DNA of 64,000 nucleotides, from assembly GCF_037392515.1 (NCBI RefSeq), contig NC_090287.1:12761001-12825000 (forward strand), written 5' to 3'. Both the position numbers and the translations under genes were made by a program. This DNA comes from Haliotis asinina (taxonomy: Eukaryota > Mollusca > Gastropoda > Lepetellida > Haliotidae). Shown in pieces: positions 47,646 to 58,219 of this stretch. The notes beneath the pieces were generated by a model. That model worked only from the letters and a program-made list of their open reading frames with translations, ran no database searches and was not told where the DNA came from. The stretch's first letter is position 1. The number at the start of each line of letters is the position of its first letter.

Positions 47646-49496
47646 TACAGAATTGGGGGAGGCCAGTAGGGAGCTAAAACAACAATGAGCTCTAGTGATG
47701 AAGCCAATGAGTGGGATGAGTAGTAACAACAAATAGACACAATACTTAGATAGTCTATGGTTTGATCAGTTCTTCATAGGCCGATGGTATGTAGTACCCT
47801 TGGTCTCAATTGATCAAAGGTTTGTGGCGGCGGATTTCGATGGCTTCCAACACTTTCCTTTTTGTGAAGTCCTGGTTTTTGGTTTACAGGACTTCGAACT
47901 ATAACAAGGTAACAAGAGCAATAACAAGATCAAAACCACAGTCTACAGGAAACCCACCCACTCCGACCAGTTCATTCACTTCAACTCCAGTGCCAACAAA
48001 TACATTCCCCATGTATTCCCCAAAGTTAGATTTCAAAATCCAAGCAAACTTAAATTCATGATGAGCAATTCATTAGCATCTGTTACTGCAGTCATAAGGT
48101 ACATTTCTCTGGACAAAATTTGAACACGTTTAGATTTGTTTTCAGCAGTCCATGAATATACATTATTGGACAAGTACAAGTATGAAGGATAAAACACTCT
48201 CTGACAACAGACTACAACTGCATAAATTGGCATCGTTACCAATGAAACCCGTTATTAAAACTACTCATTTCGACATTTAAATGCCCTAAACCGACCTTTT
48301 TCACAATTCTCTTTCGCGATTCAACCAATCAGATGAGCGACCTCCGTGACTTCATGTGATTTAAGTAGGGCACTGTACATAGAATCCATGTACATCTCCG
48401 AGGGTAGTTTATCTTGTTTACTGGTTTGTCTAGACCCGGCCTCCCACCCCTACCATCCACCCGTTTTGCTTTGCATAGGTTCCGAGTTACAACTACAGCT
48501 AGCAAGTACGTTTGTTTTTTTATCGTGATCAAAACAAATCTTAAATAGCATTTTGTATCTTGGCAGGAAGGGAGGGTCCAGCCATCGGATTTTATACCAA
48601 AGGCTTCTTCAACGCTCCCTTCACAAACAATCCATTAAGCAGGAACTGTGGTAGACTAACAGCTAGTCTCTGAAATGAACATATTTTACTGAAAAAACGT
48701 TCATAATGAAGCAAAATAATTTAATGAAATGGAGCCCTGAGACTTTCTTCATTTTCAGAAGCTATGGAAATCTAGACTTGCCACATTTTCTAGACTTGCG
48801 TGGGCTTTCATGGATAGTTATACTTCAGGATCTGTATGACAGACTAGAACTGTGGGTCCGTTTGAAATAAGTGCATGGTGACACCGTCACCTGACCCCTG
48901 GGTCTGATGGTGGTGGTGAGGTCAAATTTCTCACTGCGTGAGATTTTGGTATCTGCGCGTGAGTGCGTGACATGAGGCTCAAATGCGTGCAGCTCACGCA
49001 GGATGCGTGAGAGTTGACAGGTATGCATTCTGAGTAGTTGTTTGTAATTTGGGCAATGTTTGTTTCCTCGGGGGACAACGTGGAGATAAAGGTGAACATT
49101 GACAGTTATATTTTGTCAGTATCGTCTGCATGGTATCTGTCGAGTCCATAAAACGGAGATGGAAGTTTGGGTCAATTCAAAGTCAAGTGATTGACTGTTG
49201 GCATTATGGTTATATTCAGACAAATTAAAATCTGCATGTGTTATGGACTGAATTGTCGAGGTCATAGATTCACAACACAGCAAGGATGATTTTCATTCAA
49301 TTCTCATCGTTTATGAAATTCATGTCAACACACCAATGGTCACGTGACAACTCTTTCAGAAACAAATTATTAAAATGTGGCGCATTGCCAGATGTGTCAG
49401 CTCGCTACCGTTAAAACAGGAACTGACTCCAAAAAGTACGAGAGGTAATAGACCACGAGAATCTGGGTAGAATTTATAAAGGCGCTGTTCTCGGCC
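47646..49496. other. Spacer between inverted AGATATCT blocks
   Basis: No recognised protein. Around 48900-49030 a stretch with gcgtgagtgcgtgac and gcagctcacgcagg has a repetitive look. If the flanking blocks are arms of one element, this would be its interior. Confidence 0.4.
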
Positions 49497-50152
49497 GCAA
49501 TGCAGGATCATGTCTTGACTGTATAGGACCGCTTCTCGGCTCTCGGCATGTACGAGCTGTACATGCATGGTCACCCACCATTTCAAATCGGAAGCATTTA
49601 CGGATATGTAGCCGGAAGTATTTGAAGATATCTTGAAATCGTTGCAATTCAAGATATCTTTAATTCATTTCAAGATATCTCTAATTCATTTCAAGAAATC
49701 TTCAAATCAAGTGAACATATCTGTAAAACAATTTTGGATATCACTAATAGCAACTATTGAAGATATCTATAATTGAATTAAAGATATCGTAATTGAATTT
49801 TTGGATGTGTACCATTCATTTCAAGATATCTAGAATAGAATTCCAGATATGTTGAATTGAATTCCAGATATCTTGAATGCATTTCTAATACAATTATGTA
49901 CGCTATGATCGAATTGTTTTGCAGATATCTTTAAAACATTTAGAGATATCACGAAATGTGTTCTTGATATCTCTGTAACATTTTCAGATTATCTGTAATT
50001 CTATTTTGGATATGTGAAACTAATTAGAGATATCCTCAATTATCTACAAATATCTTTAAATCATTATTGATATCTTATAGAGAATGCAGATATCTTTAAA
50101 ACAATTGAAGATATCTGTAATCCCTTAATAAATGTGAAAACGGCTTGTCATA
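49497..50152 (+). repeat. AGATATCT-array block, direct copy 1 (~656 bp)
   Basis: Starts gcaatgcaggatcatgtctt, gtataggaccgcttct, tacgagctgtacatg, tttacggatatgtagccgga, then continues as an array of near-palindromic agatatct separated by (t)aattcaattt-type spacers, and ends aatgtgaaaacggcttgtca. Confidence 0.85.
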
Positions 50153-50156
50153 CGGA

Positions 50157-50690
50157 CACAATACAGGATCCTGTCTTGACAGTATAGGACCGCTTCTTCG
50201 ATATGTACGAGCTGTACATGTATGGTCACCCGCCATTTTCCGAGCCGGAAATATTTACGGATATGTAGCCGGAAGTACTTGAAGATATCTTGAAATTGTT
50301 TCTATTTAAGATGTCTTTAATTTATTTCAAGATGTCTCTAATTCAGTTCAAGATATCTCTAATTCAATTCAAGATATCAATTCGATTCAAGATATCTTTA
50401 AAATAATTTGAGATATCAGTAATCCCTTAATACATTTTCTCTATTTGAGACATCTTCCATTCATTTCAAGATATCTCTAATTCGATGCAAAACATCATCA
50501 ATTCTTTTTGAGACATCAGTAATATGATTCAACATATCCTTAATTCAATTCAAATCCTGAATGTTATCGGAGATCATATTTATACTAATTTGAGATATCT
50601 TCAATTCAATTCGAGATATCTTTAAAACAATTCAAGATATCTTTGATATCTTAATAAAAGTGAAAACGGCTTGCCATGCGTGTTTGCATT
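50157..50690 (+). repeat. AGATATCT-array block, direct copy 2 (~530 bp)
   Basis: Starts with the same sequence as copy 1 (acaatacaggatcctgtctt, gtataggaccgc) and ends aaagtgaaaacggcttgcca. The array has fewer or different units than copy 1. Confidence 0.85.
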
Positions 50691-50738
50691 GGCCTCAAGA
50701 AGTGATAAAAACGTTCAAACCACAGTTCTAACGGTACT

Positions 50739-51070
50739 TTAAATGCCATGATTGTCAAATGTGCAACGTGAAGGTGCCGTTGCAATGCTGCAAGCGGGAA
50801 GATCAATTATTGACGTCGCAAGAGCAATGGGGTGCAGCCGTCGTACTGTGTATGACTTGCGAGGTCGTCTACAACAAACTGGCACCACTTCTGGTCGCCC
50901 AAGGTTGGGTCGTCTAAATGTGACGTCACGAGCAGAAGACCGTCAAATCGTCCTACGTCACCTACGTGTCAGATTTCTGCCGACTGCACGAACCAGGACT
51001 GAGATGTTTAGAGATCGACTGTCATCACAGACCATTCGAAATCGGTTGCGGGCTGCAAATCCCCATTCGA
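50739..51070 (+). pseudogene. Tc1/mariner transposase fragment (N-terminal helix-turn-helix)
   Basis: Translation from about 50752 gives NVQREGAVAMLQAGRSIIDV, then ARAMGCSRRTVYDLRGR, GTTSGRPRLGR, QTIRNRLRAA. This is the paired-type DNA-binding half of Tc1-like transposases. The likely original ATG at 50739 is followed after two codons by TGA. The DDE catalytic half is missing; after 51065 the sequence changes to a SINE-like block. Non-functional. Confidence 0.8.
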
Positions 51071-51111
51071 ATATTTATTCTTGTGAGTTGACATTCTGTA
51101 TACCCATGTTT

Positions 51112-51258
51112 TGGAACGGCGGTGTAGCCTAATGGAACTGATTGTGGCACTGTCAGTGTATCGAGTACATCACACAGATCTCAGCAATGCAATAAGAACA
51201 ATAGTATAGCTGGAATATTGCTGAGTGCGGCGTAAACCTGAACTCACTCACTCAGTAA
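51112..51258 (+). mobile_element. Chimeric SINE block: family-B-like head, family A tail
   Basis: Begins ggcggtgtagcctaatgg (tRNA-like), lacks the usual middle, and from 51205 continues tatagctggaatattgctga, gtgcggcgtaaacc, aactcactcactcag, which is the family A tail. Confidence 0.65.
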
Positions 51259-51344
51259 TATGTAAATACACAGTGCCATTTAGAAAGTGGGGGTGGGGGT
51301 GGGGAGTGGGGGTATAACTTTTTGTGTTATGTAGAGTTTCTAGT

Positions 51345-51476
51345 ATATTTGGGTTGAGTAGCATCCGGGTTCAAATCCCGGATAAGTACTTTGGGACTGA
51401 GTATTAACCAAAAGATATAAAACAATATAGCTAGGATATTGCGGAATGCGTGTAAAACTAAACTCATTCACTCACA
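51345..51476 (+). mobile_element. Decayed tRNA-like SINE
   Basis: GGTTCAAATCCCGG box B, then aatatagctaggatattgcg, gcgtgtaaaactaaactcat and a tcactcac end. Confidence 0.65.
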
Positions 51477-51945
51477 AGCACGTGCGGGTTTGAATGCAAT
51501 CTAACTGATTGTTAGACTCTCAGAATGACTTGTTTAAGATAAATATATTTGGCAGAGTGACAACGATATCTGTTCAAACAGATCGTAACTGTCTGGTACA
51601 CTCATTTCTGAGCATTATTCAAGCACCGCTAACTTTTACAGGTTAAGTACAAAAACTTAGAGAGGCATTTAGAAGTTAGTAGTAAGGAAGGATGACAATA
51701 TAAGGAACGATGAACAACTTCATTGCTGTGAGAGCTACGTTTCCGTGTAGGTTCTAACACCGTTATCAAGTCACCATGTATTGTCACCCTTCCCTAAATA
51801 CAAAAAAACGCTGCATGTTGTATATGCTTTAAAAACCACATTCCGCGCATGTTAATGGTAAATGTAACATATGTTATACAGTAAATACTGAAATTGAAAT
51901 TGGTTACAGTTTGCCCGTAGTCTGCGAGGAATGCTCTAAAACGTG
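51477..51945. other. Intergenic sequence
   Basis: Only a dispersed ~50-bp block at 51659-51705 (gagaggcatttagaagttag) shared with the GLRX5 intron is noted. Confidence 0.4.
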
Positions 51946-52245
51946 TGCCGCAAAGTATGGTTACAGTGCCGGAAAGTATGGTTTCAGTGCCGCAAAGTAT
52001 GGTTTCAGTGCCGCAAAGTATGGTTTCAGTGCCGGAAAGTATGGTTTCAGTGCCGCAAAGTATGGTTACAGTGCCGCAAAGTATGGTTTCAGTGCCGGAA
52101 AGTATGGTTACAGTGCCGCAAAGTATGGTTACAGTGCCGCAAAGTATGGTTACAGTGCCGCAAAGTATGGTTACAGTGCCGCAAAGTATGGTTACAGTGC
52201 CGCAAAGTATGGTTACAGTGCCGCAAAGTATGGTTACAGTTTCAC
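51946..52245. repeat. 21-bp minisatellite, 14 units
   Basis: Units of gccgcaaagtatggttacag(t), alternating ccgcaaag/ccggaaag and ggttaca/ggtttca. Period 21 keeps three forward frames and one reverse frame open over the whole array. No start context or flanking exon supports coding. Confidence 0.95.
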
Positions 52246-52589
52246 AAAGATGGCTGTGGGTGTATGAACCCTCGTTGTCGACCACATCAGTACCTGTTGT
52301 CACTGAAATGGACCGTTGGTTGATGTATATATGCAACAGTTATTGTGAATTGAAAGAGATGTAGGGGTTAAAACACTTCTTTGAGTCTGAACACAATAGG
52401 CTTGAAATCTTCTCCACTCGAGGTTGTTGGCAGCATGTGTTCAGGCCCAACATCGAAACTCGGCAAGTGGGAATTCAAGTTACCCTGCCCTTGCTCAACA
52501 CTCCGAAAACAAGTATACGTGTTTCATAAAAATATGAATTACTATGGAATACCCCTTTTTATTACAATACTTAGATTCTACTACTAATA

Positions 52590-52815
52590 CCATGAGACTT
52601 CGTCATAGCAGACGGCGGGAACCGAGCCTCGTCCTGACAAGTCAAGGATAAAAGGAGAAGTATTGCAAACCGAAGGAACATTACAGCGGTCATGTCAACC
52701 TAGCGTGAGACTTCGTCATAGCTGACTGCGTGAAGGGAGCCTCGCCCTGACAAGTCATCGAGAAAAGGGGAGGTATTGTAAAGCGAAGGAAAATCCCTGC
52801 GGTCAGGTCGCCCCG
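52590..52815. repeat. Two tandem copies of a ~110-bp GC-richer sequence
   Basis: gagacttcgtcatagc, gagcctcg(t/c)cctgacaagtc and gg(a)gaagtattg recur at about 52591 and 52706. The composition differs from the AT-rich surroundings. It may be terminal repeats of the remnant that follows. Confidence 0.8.
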
Positions 52816-54490
52816 AACTTGGCGTTGCCACCATGCATTCGGTTGCCTCCCGTAGATCATAGGACACTTCAGTGCACATCAAATACAAAGAGAGAAGATT
52901 TGCCCACCCTTTGCTTGTAAACCTTCTAGATGGTCGGTCTGGCCGTTACCATGACTTCCACCCCGTGAAGGGTATACGGAAGACTTCTTCTCCAATTCCA
53001 AGGGGGAAAGATATGTATGACATCGAGAAGTAGTGTTGGGAATTGGATGACATCTCACAATTGATGATTGCTTCATTAAATTAGCGACATTTTGGGAATT
53101 TTCCAGTTCAGGTTGTTATTGCAGATATGCATAACATGATGCAACGTGCTACTTTAAAGTGATGACTACTATATCATGAACACAAACTTACTAGAGTCTT
53201 CAAGAAATATTATGAGTTGTTCACTGGTCACGAGGGCCCAAGGGTTAATGTACCCTCGAGGTGTGTTTATGTTCTCCTGAGTCCGAAGGGGGAGGGAAAC
53301 ATAAACAAGCATCGGGGGTACATCAACCCATGGGCCCCGAGGTGACAGGTGTACAGCGCGTCATCCTTCCGCATGTCCGCCAACGGCTGCATTCGGTCAG
53401 GGAGATCCGTGCTGCTGGCTCTCAATCGGGGGACACCTAAACTACGCCTTTGTCTGCTCGTCGTAGGAGCAAGCAGCCAAAGACATGTCTTGCCTTGATA
53501 GGAGGAGATCTGCCATGAGGCGCCCTTGCAAGCGTAACAGGTAAGACATAGCAGTCAGGGCCGACATCACTCACGCTTGCAAGGGAAGTGTGTCCTTGTA
53601 GGCAGGGCCAGAAAGGTTCCGCCGAGGAGCCAGAAAAGATGCAATATCACCCCAGTGGCGGCACATCTCCCAGCTTCTCAGGTTTTCGGAAGCTATCAGC
53701 AATTTTGCTGGGTTCACTGCAAGAAACCGTGAGATGAACTCGAGGGGTACGGGGGATCTGCCTGAGAGAACAGCTCTGAGTCGTTCGGTTCAAAGGAAGA
53801 GTATATGCCAGCACCGAAAATCCGAGGGAATTTACGGATGGGTATTTTTCCCGTCTTAATGGAACTACCGTCCTCGGCTGAATTTCCAGATCCCCGCATG
53901 AGGTCATTCAGCTCCGTCCATACCTCATCCAGGTCCATAAAGAAAGGCAGTTAGAGAGAGGACGTAGGCGCACGCGTTCCGTTACTCACCAGCGCGAGGG
54001 TCAGGAAAGGCGTGGCCTCCAGCTGTGAGGGATATCTAAGTTCCCGAAGGATTTGCTCTACGGTCGCATCGACTGGATGAAATTCTGGATGAGAGGATTC
54101 GATGGATTAATAATATTCCACCGCACTCCCTTCGCCCACCCTAAGGACAGTGAGGCTAGATCCAGTGGGTCCTTCCCGACTGCCCTGGACAGTCGCAGAG
54201 GGTCCCGCTCTTGGGTCAGAATTGTCTTCGTACAAGATGACAGACAGACGGGGGGTCATCCGGGTCAGAGTCTACATCGTGGGACGATCCCACCGGGACC
54301 GTCTGGGCCTGCGTGGTCGCAGTCTAACAACCCGACAAAAGGAAAGGATGTCCCCTTTGGAACTGAAGAAGCCTTGGGGAACGCTTCCGTTGGTCGCTAC
54401 CCCACTAAACACGTACTGCTGTCTCCCTTGAGTAGGGGGCTGCGTGGAGGACAGAACCTGCTTCGAAGCGAACATTGCAGTTGACATTCA
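52816..54490 (-). mobile_element. GC-richer decayed retroelement-like region (possibly DIRS-like gag)
   Basis: The minus strand has open segments such as MDLDEVWTELNDLMRGSG and, in another frame, ASENLRSWEMCRHWGDIA, broken by stops and frameshifts. The codon-like GC content, lack of host-gene similarity and neighbouring 110-bp repeats suggest a dead retroelement. The DIRS idea rests on general resemblance only; no tyrosine recombinase or reverse transcriptase was recognised. Confidence 0.3.
53222..53350. repeat. Large imperfect hairpin: ~52-bp arms, ~24-base loop
   Basis: Left arm cactggtcac…gagggcccaagggttaa…gtgtttatgtt (53222-53272) pairs with 53297-53350 (aacataaac…gtacatcaacccatgggccc…gtgacaggtg) at roughly 85% identity. 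Confidence 0.85.
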
Positions 54491-54625
54491 AATCACCAGT
54501 ATTAATCCGCGTTGTGTGATTCTGTAATGTTGCTTTTGTTTAACAATATTTTCAATTCTTAGATCATGGGTTAAAATTACATTGTTGCATTTGAAAACGA
54601 ATTCTCAGTTGAAAAGAATGAAAAG

Positions 54626-54943
54626 TTGCCCCCCACTTCATTTGGGAAAGGTCGGTTAGCCCCAAATCCACACAGTTGGGACAAAATTCTGATTCTGGTC
54701 AAGGGCAGACCAGAGATGAAGAAACAGGTAAGATCTTTGATAGGACTTCCTGGTTATTACAGAAAGTTCATTCCTAAGCATGCGGCAATTGAAGCACTAC
54801 TCACTGGTTTGACAAAAGAGGTAAGTCGAACAAGACTGAATGGGCAGAATGTCAAGAGAATGCTTTTCATGCTCTGGAGACGTATTTCTCATCTTTTCCG
54901 ATTCTTCGGCTTCCGGGGTTTGCAGAAACCTTTGTAGGGGATA
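54626..54943 (+). pseudogene. Ty3/gypsy pol fragment (end of reverse transcriptase, start of RNase H)
   Basis: KKQVRSLIGLPGYYRKFIPK matches the hallmark of gypsy pol after the RT palm. After a +1 shift near 54818 the text continues NKTEWAECQENAFHALE, FPILRLPGFAETFV, the tether/RNase H start. Short, frameshifted and isolated, so it is a dead fragment. Confidence 0.85.
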
Positions 54944-54949
54944 GAACGG

Positions 54950-55639
54950 GGATAGAACGTAGAGGATCCATATTAACCATAGCTACACATAGACGTATTT
55001 AGGCATAGTTCAACTTTGTACATAGTATGGATGAGTGTGTACAAGAAGACCAGTACGACCCAATTTAATAGAAAGGGGTGGTTGTGAAAGCTGTGTTGAA
55101 CTGTAAACCGTGATTCAACAGGTCAAGATGACATGAGCACTCTAAAGTGCACTTTCTATGTACTTACTATGTGTTACAAAAAACAAATCAACAATTTAAT
55201 ACGCAACGATACTATATTACGACAAAGACGTAAAAATGTCCCGGTTTCTTTAGGTTGTTTTTAAAGGGACATTTCCCTTTCTAGGATTGCATAATTCACA
55301 TTTTGCTGTGCTTTTTCAGTCCACTGCAAATGAACATTTGAACAGCAGTCGTTCTTCAGGTAAGCCAGGGTAAGATGTATACTAGAACACCACGTTACGT
55401 TCACTCCTTTGAGAGGCACATAAAGGCCGGAGTGTCAAGTATGGATACGGCACGACGTTACGCCTCTCAATCGTAGGCTACTCTGTCTCATAACCCCAGT
55501 CGAACTTCTACCAAATCGTCCCTATTTCATAGAAGGAAGTTGTTAACCCATTATGGATTGTCGTGACGTACGTTACCGTGATCAGCGGCAGTGTGTTGGC
55601 CTCTGTTGACGGGTGTTAGGCGATAGAGTTATTGGTTGT
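54950..55639. other. Intergenic sequence
   Basis: AT-rich, no element or gene recognised. Confidence 0.4.
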
Positions 55640-55800
55640 TTATTTTAGCATTTTTATTTAACGTCTTACTCAGAAATATTCCAACTACAAGGCGTCAGTC
55701 TGTAAATAATCGAGTCTAGACCAGACGATCTAGTGATCAACAGCGTCAGCATCGATGTATGCAATTGGGACATGGCAAGTCAGCGGGTTTGGCCCGTCAA
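55640..55800 (-). mobile_element. Family A SINE, partly deleted
   Basis: ttactcagaaatattccaac, gtctgtaaataatcgagtct, gaccagacgatctagtgatc and gcaattgggacatggcaagt are present; the middle is shortened. Confidence 0.7.
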
Positions 55801-56277
55801 TCTCAAGTTATGGTTTTTGCATCGTATTGTACATATATATGTCTCCAAATGACGATTCTTCAAATTTAACAAATATTTTTCAGGTTGCAGTAAACATTTC
55901 ATTTGCCAATATAGTCGAGCTTGTGATTATCGCTGACGTTAGATTGCCAGTTCTATAACTGTATGTCTTTAAGTCGATGAATAAATATGGTTAAAAACCT
56001 TTGCACACATCCTGCCTCTTGTACAGTACAAACATGTCCAAATCCAATCGACATTCCCAACGCCTGTTCTCATCCCTATGAAGTCCTCGTACAGGCATAT
56101 ATTCTCAGCTGGCTCAACATTTATTGATTGCGATATGCGCTTTAAATTTCATACCTTTTAACTCATCGTATATGTGTACATTGTTGTTTAATATTAATGA
56201 AGCTGTTTGCAGTGTATTGATTGGTCTTGACCACTGTCGTTAACTTTACTTCCAGTTATAGGGTAATATTACAACGA

Positions 56278-56400
56278 TTCGGGGTAGTCCCGTGGTCGGG
56301 GTAGCGTTCGTTCGTCCATTCCCTCTGAGCAAGAGATCCGTGTTCGATTCACAATTGAGTCATACCAAACGACATTGATTAATGGCGCGTCACCCTAAAT
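56278..56400 (+). mobile_element. tRNA-like SINE head, decayed
   Basis: GGGGTAGTCCCGTGGTCGGG (box A-like) and GTGTTCGATTCAC (box B-like) in the expected spacing; no family-B tail. Confidence 0.45.
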
Positions 56401-56496
56401 TTACATGCATATCAGCACTCTGAACAGCCAGTCGGCATTCCAGAAATACATGTACTGGTCTGACAGGCCTCTTGGGGAACAATGATTGCGACATAT

Positions 56497-56918
56497 ATCA
56501 TGTCCCTTCTATTTACTTGGTAACAGATATATCATGTCTCTTGTATTTACCTAGTAATACATATATTATGTCCCTTGTATTTCCCTAGTAATAGACATAT
56601 CATGTCTCTTGTATTTACCTGGTAATACATATATCATGTCCCTTGTATTTACCTAGTAACAGATACATCGTGTCTCTTGTATTTACTTAGTAATAGATAT
56701 ATCATGTCTCGTGTATTTACCTTGTAATACATATATCATGTCCCTTCTATTTACTTGGTAACAGATATATCATGTCTCTTGTATTTACCTTGTAATACAT
56801 ATATTATGTCCCTTGTATTTACTTAGTAATACATATATCATGCCCCTTGTATTTACCTAGTAACACATATAACATGTCCCTTGTATTTATCTAGTAATAC
56901 ATATAATATGTCCCTCAA
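56497..56918. repeat. ~34-bp minisatellite (about 12 units)
   Basis: Units of atatcatgtc(t/c)cttgtatttacctagtaa(t/c)a plus cat. Ends at a family A scrap at 56925-56992 (tcgtaaggggtggctaatgg). Confidence 0.9.
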
Positions 56919-57184
56919 AATGCTTATCGTAAGGGGTGGCTAATGGGACCGTATGGTCAATCTCGCTGATTTGCTTGACGCATGTCATTCTGTTTTAGAT
57001 GATATTCCAAAGATAGAAAGATAAACCAGAATAATACAATTATTTCAAAGTGAGCTTTTCACTTTAAGAACATAACAGTCATGGATGAGACAAAACAGAA
57101 AGACAAGTTTGTCTCAGTTTTGTCGATAGAAGTTAACGTAATCTACTTTCTTGTAACTGATGTACATAGATAGCATTTACTATC

Positions 57185-57500
57185 TATAAACAAGTTAAGT
57201 AAGTTAAATACGTTGTATTCTATACAGAAAACAACACTGTTTTCAAAGAACTGATACATTGTATACACTGATCAACAAGGAGAATAAATAGGACGAACTA
57301 CTTTATTTTATCTTCTGTTATTGAAATAGAAAGGACTGGAAGACAATGTTTGCTTCAATTCTGTAACTGTAACGAAATGTTATATCTATACAAGTTAATC
57401 AAGTTGTATTCTATACAGAAAACAGCATCGTTTTCAAAGAAATATAGCCTGATCAACGAGGAGAATAAATACTACGAACTAACTCATTTTATCTTCTGTT
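57185..57500. repeat. Two tandem copies of a ~200-bp AT-rich sequence
   Basis: gttgtattctatacagaaaa, ttttcaaagaa, ctgatcaac(a/g)aggagaat and ttttatcttctgtta recur with an offset of about 200 bp (57210 and 57407). Confidence 0.8.
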
Positions 57501-57519
57501 AGTGGAACAATTTGTTAAG

Positions 57520-57912
57520 GATGAGGTTAATACTGTTATGAATTGGAAACTTACATCTACACGCAAACAAAAATCTGTACCAAAGATAGAAAACTGTGTG
57601 ATTTTCAATGTAAAATGAGCAATATACACAAGAAAAGAACTCTTACCATGAGATCGATAGGCAAAAATACATGCTGTTTTTGTGAAGTAGCAAATGAAGG
57701 ATATTCGTCGTGAATGTACACATGTTAATAGATTATGGATGCAGGTTGCAGAATTTATAAACAGAAGATGCACTAACATATGTGAACGACTAGAGGACAT
57801 TGTCTTTTTGGGACTATCTAGATGTTTTGTATTACAAAATCACTTGACTCTGATTGCGAAAATATTCATTCAAAATAACGGCATTAATCCAAAAAAGCTT
57901 TTCTTTGACTAG
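57520..57912 (+). pseudogene. LINE ORF2 C-terminal fragment (Cys-rich end)
   Basis: One frame gives NTCCFCEVANEG; after a frameshift, RRECTHVNRLWMQVAEFI and LEDIVFLGLSRC follow. The pattern C-x2-C…H/C-x2-V-x2-LW is typical of the C-terminal zinc-knuckle of LINE ORF2 proteins. Family not resolved. Confidence 0.5.
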
Positions 57913-58219
57913 TTCCTAAAACAGTGAACGACATAATAAATATTGAAAATACATTACAAATATGAATATGAAAGCCAACACTTTCAATAAGAAATGACAA
58001 CCTTTGATAAATATGACTAAGTCAGCTACCATTAACTGCACTTATGATACCTACTCAAAGTATTTTCCACACTAATATTGTTTACACAATACGATAGTAA
58101 TGCAGCAGGGAGGGTTCAGGTATTCCTGGCACAGTCAGGTTGGTAAAGTCCATCATCAGCTCAGGGCCCTCGACCCCTCTGCACGCAGCTCTGACAGCGA
58201 ATGGGACTTCTCCCAGAAA

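Noticed and set aside
47810..48061. 83-codon ORF rich in Pro/Thr between the AGATATCT blocks
   Set aside because: No homology recognised and no sign of a transposase or other element protein.
51946..52245. CRISPR-like array
   Set aside because: Units are contiguous tandem repeats without unique spacers, and the genome is animal. The same applies to the 30-, 33-, 34- and 39-bp arrays.
51794..52364. Four overlapping ORFs of 118-180 codons
   Set aside because: Artefacts of the 21-bp array, open in several frames on both strands.
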